A stretch of DNA of 44,051 bases from Metallosphaera yellowstonensis MK1 (GTDB lineage Archaea; Thermoproteota; Thermoprotei_A; Sulfolobales; Sulfolobaceae), in the NCBI RefSeq assembly GCF_000243315.1, contig NZ_JH597761.1, positions 377,878 to 421,928 of the forward strand, read 5' to 3'. Under the pieces are notes generated by a model. The model saw only the letters and a program-made list of their open reading frames with translations. It was not told where the DNA came from and made no database searches. Below, piece by piece: positions 7,968-15,615 of the stretch. The position numbers and the translations under genes were made by a program. Numbering within the stretch: the first letter of the stretch is position 1; each line of letters starts with the position of its first letter.

Positions 7968-8033
7968 CCAGCAGTTATGGGACTTTCCCTTAAATATCGC
8001 CCTGTAATCAAGGCAAAATCTAATAACTGCTGT
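7968..8033 (-). mobile_element. 66-bp miniature inverted-repeat element (copy c), overlapping the end of a gene
   Basis: It reads CCAGCAGTTATGGGACTTTCCC at the plus-left end and CTAATAACTGCTGT at the right. The 5-base flanks ACTCC (7963-7967) and TCTCC (8034-8038) match at four positions. It lies between convergent genes. On the minus strand its end AACAGCAGTTATTAG supplies the last four codons and stop (NSSY*) of the M23-fold gene. Confidence 0.82.
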
Positions 8034-8847
8034 TCTCCCTTAAAATTTCGCTCAGACTGACTGAGTCCCCCTCCTTCAACCCCAGTCTCCTATACAACCT
8101 CACCACTGGGTTCCTCCCGTATCCCAGCACGAACTCCATAAGTGCTCTCCTCCCACACACGGGTTTGTTGGAGAGAACCTTGAATGAGGCGTCCTTCTCC
8201 CAATTTCTCAAGACCCCACGTCTCATCTCAAAGAGGGAATACCTAGGCTTTGCCACCTTAACCTCACCTAACCTGACCCCCAGGCAGTTCACCTCCCCCT
8301 TCCTCAACTTTACTCCAACCACCCCTCCGTAACAGGCCCAAGGTATGCTCCCGTTGAGCAAACCTCCCGAACACGGAACTCCCGTCAGCTTTCCAGCCCA
8401 AGCTGGTTGAGTTACCTCCAGGTCCAGGTAATACGTGGACCTCCTGATGACAACAGCATCGTCTCCTCCCTCAGGTTTCGTGACCTTAGGAATCACTACC
8501 CTCAGTCCCTCTAAGTGAGCGTGAGGAATGTCTCCTCCACTGTACGGCGTGGAGATGAAGTACCCCAGTCTCTCTCCTCTCCTCACGGTGTCGCCTCTCA
8601 CCTTGATTGGCTCAACGTGGAGTACCTTCACCAGGGATTCCCTAGTCCTGATTAAGGTCACCACGTCGTAACTCCTCTCAGCCCTCCTGTTGGGCCTCCC
8701 TATCTCCACAACCTCCACACTCTCAACTACACCGTCCACCGGGGAGTAGAACACGTCTATGTCTACGCTACCAATGTCAATGGCCTTTCCTCTGACGTGG
8801 GAGGCGAAACCGCTGGAGAAAAAGCTCAGTAGGTAACCTTCCTTCAA
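8020..8847 (-). CDS. M23/LytM-fold protein in the lipoate-assembly operon
   Basis: 275 residues, TTG start, 12 bases after the stop of the upstream radical SAM gene. The first 115 residues carry the metal-ligand pattern of M23 peptidases: H17 and D24 (SHVRGKAIDIG), H77 (VKVLHVEP) and H109-A-H111 (DIPHAHLEG), in a small beta-rich fold (YSPVDGVVESVEVV, GDTVRRGERLGYF) that also resembles lipoyl/biotinyl domains. There is no signal peptide, so a cell-wall role is unlikely; archaea of this type lack peptidoglycan. The C-terminal half has several Cys (VPCSGGLL, IPWACYGG, VNCLG, KPVCGRRA) and no known motif. Operon position suggests a role in lipoylation or in handling the lipoyl protein. The last residues (NSSY) and stop come from a transposed miniature element, so the native C-terminus may be lost. 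Confidence 0.68.
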   Translation of the reverse strand: MKEGYLLSFFSSGFASHVRGKAIDIGSVDIDVFYSPVDGVVESVEVVEIGRPNRRAERSYDVVTLIRTRESLVKVLHVEPIKVRGDTVRRGERLGYFISTPYSGGDIPHAHLEGLRVVIPKVTKPEGGDDAVVIRRSTYYLDLEVTQPAWAGKLTGVPCSGGLLNGSIPWACYGGVVGVKLRKGEVNCLGVRLGEVKVAKPRYSLFEMRRGVLRNWEKDASFKVLSNKPVCGRRALMEFVLGYGRNPVVRLYRRLGLKEGDSVSLSEILRENSSY

Positions 8848-8859
8848 GAAAATTCTCGA

Positions 8860-9930
8860 TCACTGAGAGAATTTGTTAATCAGTGAGGGTAACCTGGTTT
8901 GTCTTATGGACTTCAAGGCCTGCTCCCTGTTGGGATACCACGGGTAGTTCCTCATTTCCATCCCGGGTCTCTCGTTGGAGTACGGTCTGTTACATCCAGG
9001 ACAACCGGAGGTCATGAATGCGGGCGCCAGCTCCTCCAAGGTGAGATCCTCGGGAACCTTCATGTCCACTATCCTGCCCTCCTGGTCGTACAGGATATCT
9101 TCAGGGGTTATCAGGTCGTTCTCGATCAGCCACCTGGCCAACTGAACTCTCCTATACACGTTAACCGGTGCAGGCCTCCTCCTCTCCATGACCGTGTTCT
9201 GCTCAGGGTAGAAGGCGAACAGGGTTATCTTGGCACCCCTTTCATGGGCGTACCACATCAGGTCCACGGCCTCTCTCTCGGTCTCTCCAAGCCCTACGAT
9301 CAGATGTACCCCGGCGTTGCCTCTTCCGAAGACCTCCACAGCCTCATCTATGCCCTCCAGGTATCTCTCCCACCTGTGCATACTCCTGACCATCTTCCCT
9401 CTGGTCTCCTCAAAGACCCTCTTACTGGCTCCATCTATGGCCACATCTATCATGTCCGCCCCGTACTTCCTCATGTCCACCAGGTGTTTCTTGAAGGTGT
9501 AGGTAGGGGTGACCAGCTCTGAAATCCTGAGCTCTATCCCCTCCTCCCTTATCCTCCTAGTTATCTCAACTGCATCCTGAGCCGCCCTAGGGTGGGCCAA
9601 CTCTCCCACACAGATCCCTTGTAACCCTAATCTCGGGTCTCCTTGTCTCTCCTTGATCCTCCTGAGGACGTCATCGAGTCTCCTTAGTGGCCACTCCACC
9701 CTTATGAGGGTCTTACAGTCTGGCCCCTGGGATACCTCCCTGGCCTGACCGCAATATGAGCAGTTGGCCTTACATCCGTCTGGATAGTACTGCAGGAGGT
9801 TTATGGTCGTGTTCAGTGCTCCCCTCAGGAATACTCCTGGGGAGAAACCGAGAACCATGTCGGCCCCGAAGCTGAGTCTAACCCAGTCGGGACTGCTTAT
9901 CCTTTGAGTTCCTTCTAGTCTCAGGGTCAT
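8860..9930 (-). CDS. Radical SAM lipoyl synthase-type protein (LipS1/LipS2 pair, member with C-terminal GCPGCNRPY)
   Basis: 356 residues from the ATG at 9930, whose first bases overlap the upstream stop (ATGA); a longer frame to 9978 exists but is less likely. The radical SAM cluster is C53-x3-C57-x2-C60 (CKANCSYC). C310 and C313 in SGCPGCNRPYSNERPG near the end probably hold an auxiliary cluster. Related proteins, often annotated as biotin synthase, act as a pair (LipS1 and LipS2) that together insert two sulfurs into octanoyl groups on lipoyl domains, replacing classical LipA. The ligase-rSAM-rSAM operon is the signature of that pathway in sulfur oxidisers and archaea. I cannot say by eye which of the two this is. 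A BioB-like role is the alternative. Confidence 0.78.
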   Translation of the reverse strand: MTLRLEGTQRISSPDWVRLSFGADMVLGFSPGVFLRGALNTTINLLQYYPDGCKANCSYCGQAREVSQGPDCKTLIRVEWPLRRLDDVLRRIKERQGDPRLGLQGICVGELAHPRAAQDAVEITRRIREEGIELRISELVTPTYTFKKHLVDMRKYGADMIDVAIDGASKRVFEETRGKMVRSMHRWERYLEGIDEAVEVFGRGNAGVHLIVGLGETEREAVDLMWYAHERGAKITLFAFYPEQNTVMERRRPAPVNVYRRVQLARWLIENDLITPEDILYDQEGRIVDMKVPEDLTLEELAPAFMTSGCPGCNRPYSNERPGMEMRNYPWYPNREQALKSIRQTRLPSLINKFSQ

Positions 9931-10829
9931 GACACGGACACCTGTGAAGATATGAAGTCGTGAACAACGTTGGCGCAACAGGCCGAACTAAACCTGAGCT
10001 CCCTCCTCCCCTTGGCATAATCGACTGTCTCCTCCTCAGGGAAGGCTATTCCGTCAACTCCGTAATCCACGGCGAACTTCTCCACCGGAAGATAGAGGTT
10101 CCCCCTGGGCCTGGCACAGCCCAACATGATGGGTATGCCAGGATATTCGTCCCTGGCCAGTTTTAACACCTGGATTATCTCCTGAGGGGAGGGTTCCCTA
10201 ACTAACTTGTACTCTCCAGTCAATGGCATCATGGCGACAACTATCAGGGCGTCAGGGCTGACCTCCTTGAGCATGAGCACTGCCTCGGCCTCACTGCCCC
10301 TCTTACTTAATCCCACCACAACGTGGGGAACAACCTTCAAGCCTGCCTGCTTCAGGAACTTAAAGGAGTTGAGGTAGTCCTCCACGGTGAAGGGTTGTCC
10401 TAGAACCTCCCTGATGATCTCGTCATCTCCCACCATGTCCAACAGGCCTACCTTGACACCTGACTCGGCGAACTTCTTGGCAACCTCCAGAGACCTGACC
10501 ACTCCAGTGTGTGCTATTACCGTGAGTCTGTCACTGTACTTCCTCACCACCTGGGAGAACCTCCAAACTGGCACTTCCCCCCTCGATGTCGAGCCCCCGG
10601 AGAGTATCACGCCCCTGTCACCATCCCTCACCGCGTCTCTTAGGATTTCCTCTAATCTCTGGGGAGTCGAGCCGTCACTCATGCCCTCCAATATCCTCCT
10701 TCCGCAGTGCTTACAGTTGAAGGCGCAAGAGGTTCCAGTCACGGAGACTGCCTTCCAACCCTTCCTCGAGTCCATGTAGTCCGTCTCGTACCTCTTGAGG
10801 TTCGGTGCGTACAGGAATAAGGGTTTCAC
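9927..10829 (-). CDS. Radical SAM lipoyl synthase-type protein (second member of the LipS1/LipS2 pair)
   Basis: 300 residues, GTG start overlapping the ligase stop (GTGA). The cluster motif is C35-x3-C39-x2-C42 (CAFNCKHC) after the N-terminal APNLKRYETDYM. A TIM-barrel-like body follows, with GVILSGGSTSRGEVPVW, VIAHTGVV, VGLLDMVGDDEII, VVPHVVVGLSKRG and MLGCARPRG. Paired Cys near the end (FSSACCANVVHDF) may be auxiliary ligands. Translational coupling on both sides to the ligase and to the other radical SAM gene argues for one pathway: sulfur insertion at C6 and C8 of protein-bound octanoate. The assignment rests on operon type and motif layout. Confidence 0.76.
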   Translation of the reverse strand: MKPLFLYAPNLKRYETDYMDSRKGWKAVSVTGTSCAFNCKHCGRRILEGMSDGSTPQRLEEILRDAVRDGDRGVILSGGSTSRGEVPVWRFSQVVRKYSDRLTVIAHTGVVRSLEVAKKFAESGVKVGLLDMVGDDEIIREVLGQPFTVEDYLNSFKFLKQAGLKVVPHVVVGLSKRGSEAEAVLMLKEVSPDALIVVAMMPLTGEYKLVREPSPQEIIQVLKLARDEYPGIPIMLGCARPRGNLYLPVEKFAVDYGVDGIAFPEEETVDYAKGRRELRFSSACCANVVHDFISSQVSVS

Positions 10830-11854
10830 TTGGAGGCCACCTCCCTTATGAGTGCTGATAGGTCAGCGGGGGAAATTCCCAAGATCTTCACTTCCTTTCC
10901 CCAATCCTTCACTTCTCTTTCTACGTCCTCTAACCTACTCCACTTGAGCCTAGCCTCCAGGTCGTATATGGCCCTCCTGGGCTCCACGAAGAAGTCTCCC
11001 GTGATCAGGACCGACTCTATGAGTCCTGGTCCAGCCCTCTTCACTTGAACCCTCACCAGACCTCCCTGGAACTTCCTCTCCCCTTCCACAACTCCCTGAC
11101 CCTCCAAGGACCTCCTCGTACCAAAGATCCACTCCCTAGATGAGTACTTAATCCTCAACTCCCTCAAGAGCTCCAATTCTTCCCCTGTGTAATTCCCATC
11201 CTTAAGCGCTTGGTTGAGGACCGAGCTGAAGGCCTCCTTAGCCGGCTTGATGATCTCCTCCATTCCCACGTTCCTCCCCAACTCCCTGCCTACCCACGTG
11301 AGTCTCTCCTTGAAGTCCTTGGCGATCTTGTCCTTCATCTTCTCAGTTGACAACTTCAAGACCTTAACCATCTCCTCAGGATCGAAGTTCACGAGGATGG
11401 TTCCAGTCACAGCGGTGAACCTTCCGAAGGAGAACGCACCTATTCCAGAGATTTTCCTTCCCTTGACCTCAACGTCGTTCTTCGGCCTGAAGTTAGCCTC
11501 TATTCCCATTTCCCTCAGCGTTCTGATCACCCCATCGGCACCCAACCTCATGGCGGTCTCTGGAGTTCCTCCAAGAGCGTCAGAGGGAGCGTAGATCTCC
11601 CAACCCAGTTGCATATCTCCCATTATTATGGTTCCTCCACCGGTCGGTCTCCTCCCTATACTCCACCCCCTCCTCTCAACCTCCTCAACCCTGACCTCCT
11701 GTTCCACCGCCTGATGATATCCCACTAGAACAGCAGTGGGCTTGAACACGACAAACCTCAGGACGGGTTCAGCCCCCCTAGCCACTGACTCCAACAAGGC
11801 CTCCTCTCCGGCAAGGATCAAGTCCTGAGGACCTTCCTCCACCATGAATCTCAT
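10826..11854 (-). CDS. Lipoate-protein ligase, sLpl(AB)-like
   Basis: 342 residues. The LplA catalytic core is clear: RRPTGGGTIIMGD (68-80), then NFRPKNDVEVKGRKISGIGAF with the catalytic-type Lys near 134, followed by TAVTGTILVNFDPEEM. A C-terminal accessory domain (KFQGGLVRVQVKRAGPGLIESVLITGDFF) corresponds to the LplB part, so both functions are in one chain. It would attach lipoate or octanoate, after adenylation, to a lipoyl protein such as the one at 14899-15321. It heads a four-gene operon (ligase, two radical SAM proteins, M23-fold protein). A TATA-like TTTTATAATACTT lies 25-40 bases upstream of the ATG. Confidence 0.85.
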   Translation of the reverse strand: MRFMVEEGPQDLILAGEEALLESVARGAEPVLRFVVFKPTAVLVGYHQAVEQEVRVEEVERRGWSIGRRPTGGGTIIMGDMQLGWEIYAPSDALGGTPETAMRLGADGVIRTLREMGIEANFRPKNDVEVKGRKISGIGAFSFGRFTAVTGTILVNFDPEEMVKVLKLSTEKMKDKIAKDFKERLTWVGRELGRNVGMEEIIKPAKEAFSSVLNQALKDGNYTGEELELLRELRIKYSSREWIFGTRRSLEGQGVVEGERKFQGGLVRVQVKRAGPGLIESVLITGDFFVEPRRAIYDLEARLKWSRLEDVEREVKDWGKEVKILGISPADLSALIREVASK

Positions 11855-11879
11855 GGAAATTCAGGAAGATAAATAGCAT

Positions 11880-11896
11880 AAGTATTATAAAAAGAT
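11880..11896 (-). promoter_or_regulatory. Promoter of the lipoate-assembly operon
   Basis: On the minus strand CTTTTTATAATACTTAT lies about 26-42 bases before the ligase ATG at 11854, a well-placed TATA box for a leaderless transcript. The next 240 bases (11900-12140) contain no gene I can support. Confidence 0.5.
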
Positions 11897-12232
11897 TATG
11901 ATCTATTTTTTACGAAACAAGGAACTTAAACCGGACGTCGAGTCCAGTCATGATAAAGGGGATTAAGGTGATTGAAAGCCCCCCTTCCGATAGAGCTAAA
12001 AACGAGTTTTCAAAATATTTCATAGTAACGTCAGAAATTAGATAAATTAACAGATTTGTTTGTCAGTATCACCTCTGTCAGCATCGATTCCCCAACAACA
12101 TCAATTCACGTCATATACATCAGGGGTTTGGGCTTCATAGGATTTCATAATATTTAATATCAATCCTCAGCCCTTGGGCTTCACAGGAGTCGCGGGGAAA
12201 CCCTTACTCCTCCGCCCCCTTAGCGGGGTAAC

Positions 12233-13413
12233 CTAAACCCACCTACTCCCAGTGGGAGTGAGAAAGAGTTGGGGAAACCCACACATCTTGAGGAAGATGT
12301 TGAGGGATGCGTTCAGTTGCCTGTCCAAGGTGAAACCACACCTCTCACAACGAAAAGTCCGACCTTTCGGGAAACCCGTCCACATCTGGGGCAGGACTTG
12401 GAGGTGAGGTGAGGGTTCACCTCCTTAACTAAGGAGCCGTATAGTGGGGCCTTGTACTTCAACGCACGGTGGATCGACCTCCATACAGTCCTTGAAATCT
12501 TCTTAGACAACCTGTCGTCAGTGTCTTGGAACATCGACTGCTTGTTCAACTTCTCTATGGCGAACGTAGTCACGGGATACATCTCAAGGAGCTCGTTGAC
12601 GAACTTGTGAACGTAATCTAGGACGCGGTCCCTTTCGCGGTGGGAGTACTTCCTCATCAACACTTTCCCTTTCCTACCGTGCTTTGAAGCGAAGGACTTG
12701 ATTCTACCCCTCTTCAACTCCATCCCAAACTTGAGACTGTACAACTCCCTCAAGGAGAAAGTGACGAACTTCTCGCCGTCGTAAGCGTCCAGCGTGTAGA
12801 GGTTACTGTCGACTGCCAGGAAGTCCAGGGGAGTAAACCGGGGTAATTTGTGACGGAAAGGTAGGTGAACCTTGTCCTCCTTTATCACGGGCTCACCCAG
12901 TTCTAACCCTTTGACCCGTGGAGAGAACCAGGTGTGGGACCAGGAGAAGGTCAAGTACTGGTGAGGTTTTACTGTAATCCTAACAGTTTCGCCCTCAACC
13001 TTCCTCAGAGTAGACTTAACCCTTAGGTAAACCCTCTTCAATCTAGGTTTCCTCAACGACGCTCGTCCTTTTTCGGCCCTCCTCCTCCAACCTTTCAACA
13101 CGGAGTAAGCGTCTCTTATGGCCTTATCAGCGTAGTGGGAAGCTAGATTGTTGATCTTCTCAAGCTCGTCTCTCAACGTCCTGTACACTCCCTTCTTCTC
13201 GGGGAGGGTTATCTTGACCTTCGTGAAGGTTTTCTTACCCTTTTTAACCTCCTTCCTCTCAACCTTGATCCTCTCCCACAACCAGTCTAAAGCCCTCTGC
13301 AGTAGGACACTGTAGTTCTCCAGCAGTACCCTGCTCTCCTCCCCCTCGTCGTTCTTCATGGAGTAAGTTAGGTAGACGTACTCCTCCTCTGGCTGAAACG
13401 ATTTAAGCCTCAA
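12233..13413 (-). pseudogene. tnpB: TnpB RNA-guided nuclease of IS607, frameshifted in the zinc ribbon
   Basis: The frame is open from a TTG at 13413 (about 366 residues). RuvC-I Asp is D202 (LAVDSNLYTLD), RuvC-II Glu is E287 (FAIEKLNKQSM), and the first ribbon pair is C341/C344 (SKSCPRCG). At about 12365 one base is missing. The second Cys pair and the last catalytic Asp (CERCGFTLDRQLNASLNIF) are in another frame that stops at 12233-12235. The uncorrected frame ends early at 12313 with an aberrant tail. TnpB enzymes cut DNA with an RNA from the element's 3' end. A single indel makes this copy probably inactive, unless it is a sequencing error. Confidence 0.8.
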
Positions 13414-13977
13414 TTTCCTCGACGCACTTCCTCACCTTTTCGTACTCGTGACTCCCCACTCCGTACAGTTTTCCACATAAATGATACCGGTATAGAGATC
13501 AAGTCTTAGACCAGTTGCCGCTCAGGTGTTTTGTCCTCCCTATTTAGAACGACTATCTCACAATGTGCTTTGCACACTTCCTCTACTATCTCGAAGCCGA
13601 ACCTAACTAGTCTGTCTGGGTAGGCTATGGCTTTTGACACCTCGTTGTTTAGTATCATTCTCAGTGATTTGAGGAATCCTCTCCTCTCCGTGTTTAATGA
13701 AGATCCCACGTCAGTTATCACCTGGTCGTCCTTTAACGGTCTCCTCTAGGTATTTCACTTGGTTTATCAAGTCGTCTTTTTGTGTGTTCGATACCCTAGC
13801 GTATAATATTACTTTCCTCTTTCTAACAATTCCCATTAACTTTTCTACATCCTCTTCTCTAAACCTCCACTTTCCAGTCTGTAGTACTACTGGTTTTATG
13901 TATCCCTTCTTTACGTATTCTCTGAGTGTTGCATAGGATATTCCTAAGCGTTGGCATACTCCTTTAGGTCTTAGCAT
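13403..13977 (-). pseudogene. tnpA: IS607 TnpA serine recombinase, frameshifted and interrupted by stops
   Basis: An N-terminal MerR-like helix-turn-helix (PKGVCQRLGISYATLREYVKKGYI) is followed by the serine recombinase start KVILYARVSN, with the catalytic Ser in ARVS. The frame ends GDN-stop at 13711. The continuation VITDVGSSLNTERRGFLKSLRMILNNEVSKAIAYPDRLVRFGFEIVEEVCKAH is in the +1 frame. Another stop follows after ERQLV, and a further shift precedes CGKLYGVGSHEYEKVRKCVEEIEA. The gene normally makes the transposase that moves single-end circular intermediates; here it is dead or needs recoding. The first break coincides with that of the copy at 20377. Confidence 0.85.
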
Positions 13978-14141
13978 TATATGAGAGTTTATGATGAAAT
14001 AATATAAACTTTACGGTTTATCGGAAACTGTTGTTAACGGCTCTGAAGGGAAAGATAATCTATTTGATAAATAACGAAATTATGAAATATTTCCTCAATG
14101 CTTTCTCTAACACTTCGTTAATATGGCCGACCAGATGGGAA

Positions 14142-14337
14142 TCCCGGTTAGGTAGAAAAATGAGTGGCATCGATTGAGAGAATTAATCTTCAGCGGACAA
14201 GATCCCTGGACTTACTTCCTGGAAATTCAAATAGGAAACAGCCTTAAAGACCCTTACTTCCTGGCTAGGAACCCTTACGTGGGTTTTCTAAAGTTCTCCC
14301 CTCAACGCTTCGGTTCAACCTTGAGGTTGGATCGCTA
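14142..14337 (+). other. Gap between IS607 and the HAD gene; short open stretch of unknown nature
   Basis: Of the 320 bases between the IS607 end and the next gene, about 14156-14337 form an open frame (from a TTG near 14173) reading LRELIFSGQDPWTYFLEIQIGNSLKDPYFLARNPYVGFLKF. There is no ATG, RBS or TATA box in a good place. It may be the tail of a gene cut by IS607. I do not recognise it. Confidence 0.25.
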
Positions 14338-14364
14338 GGGAACCTCAGAGCCACGTAACCTCCC

Positions 14365-14859
14365 TTAGCCTAGTCTCAGTCTCAAGAGGGACTTGACGAG
14401 AGACTCCACGGTGCTGGCCTGGATGAAGGGGCTATACACGGAACAATCCGCGAATCTCCTGAGGCAGGCCACCTTAATCCTGGAGTCCGAGTACCTGACC
14501 GAGAGGAGGTCCAGTGGGGAGGAACCTATCACGACTGTTTTCATGGGGTCCCAGTCTGTTCTTGCTAGGAGTGCCTTCACTGGTTCCCCACTGGGCTTCG
14601 TCTTGATTGTATCTTCCCTGACCACCACCAGTTGAGGTTCCAGACTGAGGGATTTCATCACCTTCATAGTTTCGTCTCTTGTGAAAGGAGAGAGGATCGC
14701 GTATCTCCTCGTCCTCAAAAACTGGAGGAGTGGTCCTATGTCCTCGAACGTCTCACCTCTGAGGGAGAGGTCTACAGGATCACCCGAGTACGCCCTGTAG
14801 AGCTCCTCCGTAAGGTCTTGATTCACCAGGACACCGTCGATCCATAAGGCCAGTGGCAT
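14365..14859 (-). CDS. Degenerate HAD-superfamily protein, divergent from the lipoyl carrier gene
   Basis: 164 residues. It has the HAD core layout: an N-terminal strand ALWIDGVLV, then ILSPFTRDE (motif II position), a Lys in TIKTKPSGEP (motif III) and VVIGSSPLDLLSVRYS (motif IV). The catalytic pattern is eroded: FDxDGT is reduced to WIDG, without the nucleophilic first Asp, and GDxxxD has become GSSPLD. A phosphatase activity is therefore doubtful, and a binding or scaffold role is possible. It shares a 39-base divergent promoter with the lipoyl protein gene, which links the two. ATG start. Confidence 0.62.
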   Translation of the reverse strand: MPLALWIDGVLVNQDLTEELYRAYSGDPVDLSLRGETFEDIGPLLQFLRTRRYAILSPFTRDETMKVMKSLSLEPQLVVVREDTIKTKPSGEPVKALLARTDWDPMKTVVIGSSPLDLLSVRYSDSRIKVACLRRFADCSVYSPFIQASTVESLVKSLLRLRLG

Positions 14860-14865
14860 ATTAAT

Positions 14866-14882
14866 TAAGTTTTTAAATTAGT
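14866..14882. promoter_or_regulatory. Bidirectional promoter between HAD-like and lipoyl-protein genes
   Basis: The 39-base spacer is nearly all A/T. AAGTTTTTAAATTAG is about 20-33 bases before the plus-strand ATG at 14899, and ATTAATTAAG sits next to the minus-strand ATG at 14859. Shared control is likely. Confidence 0.4.
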
Positions 14883-14898
14883 TAATAATATTTCCCCC

Positions 14899-15321
14899 AT
14901 GCAGATAGGACAGTTCGATTTCCCTGATGAGCTGCTTTACGACCCTGAGAAACACCTATGGTTCAGGTTCCAAGGGGACGTGGTGGAGGTGGGTATGACC
15001 AGCTTGGGACAATACATGGCGGGAAAGATCTTTCAGGTCACAGTCAAGGGAAGAGGGGAGGAAGTTAGTCCCAGATCTGTGGTGTTCTCCTTGGAGTCGG
15101 CCAAATGGATAGGGAAGTTTAGACTTCCCCTTGAGGGAGAAGTGGTAGAGTATAACGAGGAGGTCGTCAGAAACCCGAGTCTCCTCAACTCAAGTCCTTA
15201 CTCAGCGTGGATAGTGAGAATTAAGGTTAGGGATGCGGAGAAGAGTAAGTCCAAACTGAAGAGCGTAGAGGAGGCGAAGGGATCGTTCGAGAATGAGGTC
15301 AAGAGGCTAGTTAGGAGGTAG
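14899..15321 (+). CDS. GcvH/LbpA-type lipoyl-carrier protein
   Basis: 140 residues. The hybrid-motif lipoyl domain is clear: YDPEKHLWFRFQGDVVEVGMTSLGQYMAGKIFQV, then SLESAKWIGKFRLPLEGEVVEYNEEV, with K69 the lipoylated Lys, and NSSPYSAWIVRIKV. Proteins of this fold act as H-protein of the glycine cleavage system or as LbpA, the lipoate-binding partner of the sHdr sulfur-oxidising complex. Lys followed by Trp instead of Ala (ESAKW), the nearby lipoate-assembly operon and the sulfur-oriented surroundings favour an LbpA-like role. No glycine cleavage or hdr genes are in the window to settle it. The tail is Lys/Glu-rich and helical. Confidence 0.82.
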   Translation: MQIGQFDFPDELLYDPEKHLWFRFQGDVVEVGMTSLGQYMAGKIFQVTVKGRGEEVSPRSVVFSLESAKWIGKFRLPLEGEVVEYNEEVVRNPSLLNSSPYSAWIVRIKVRDAEKSKSKLKSVEEAKGSFENEVKRLVRR

Positions 15322-15439
15322 CACTCAGGCCAAAGGTTACACCGTCCCCTTTGGTTAACTGTTCCATCGATGTCACTACGGAACCGTTTAAAGCGGCGTG
15401 GTCGTCTATGTATAGGAACGAGTTGGTTGCCCTCCAGAG

Positions 15440-15560
15440 GGATATTCCATGAGCCGTCAAGGGTGGAGCGGTGGTGCCTATACCCGTGGCTAAAGGCTAC
15501 GGGTAAGGTGGGGCTATGGAGCAGGAAGCCCCAACATGAGGGCAGGATGAGTTCACAGCG
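15440..15560 (+). pseudogene. TnpB C-terminal and element 3'-end remnant
   Basis: The stretch CCTATACCCGTGGCTAAAGG, GCTACGGGTAAGG and GGAGCAGGAAGCCCC aligns with the 3' end of the tnpB element at 30735-30800 (CTCTATCCGTGGCTTTACG, GCTACGGCAAGG, GAAGCAGGAAGCTCC). In frame it reads VPIPVAKGYG-stop-GGAMEQEAP, like the tail of Sulfolobales TnpB proteins, but with a stop. Only this end of the element is left. The rest of 15322-15615 shows nothing else I can name. Confidence 0.55.
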
Positions 15561-15615
15561 GTAAAAGGAGGGTATGGAGAGACTACGAGCTCAACAAAGA
15601 TAAGGGGTGGAGGGT

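Larger units (their letters stand above)
12130..14045 (-). mobile_element. IS607-family element with tnpA and tnpB, both damaged
   Basis: The gene order is that of IS607: a serine recombinase followed by tnpB, with tnpB's TTG start overlapping tnpA's last codons. The left end is recognised because 14000-14045 (CGGTTTATCGGAAACTGTTG) recurs upstream of the truncated copy at 20400-20445. The right end is placed only roughly, after the tnpB stop, where CTTGGGCTTCACAGGAGT and TTTGGGCTTCATAGGATT repeat (12129-12190). That GC-rich stretch (CCGCCCCCTTAGCGGGG) is probably the 3' structural and guide RNA region. The element lies between the lipoate-assembly operon and the lipoyl carrier gene. Confidence 0.75.
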
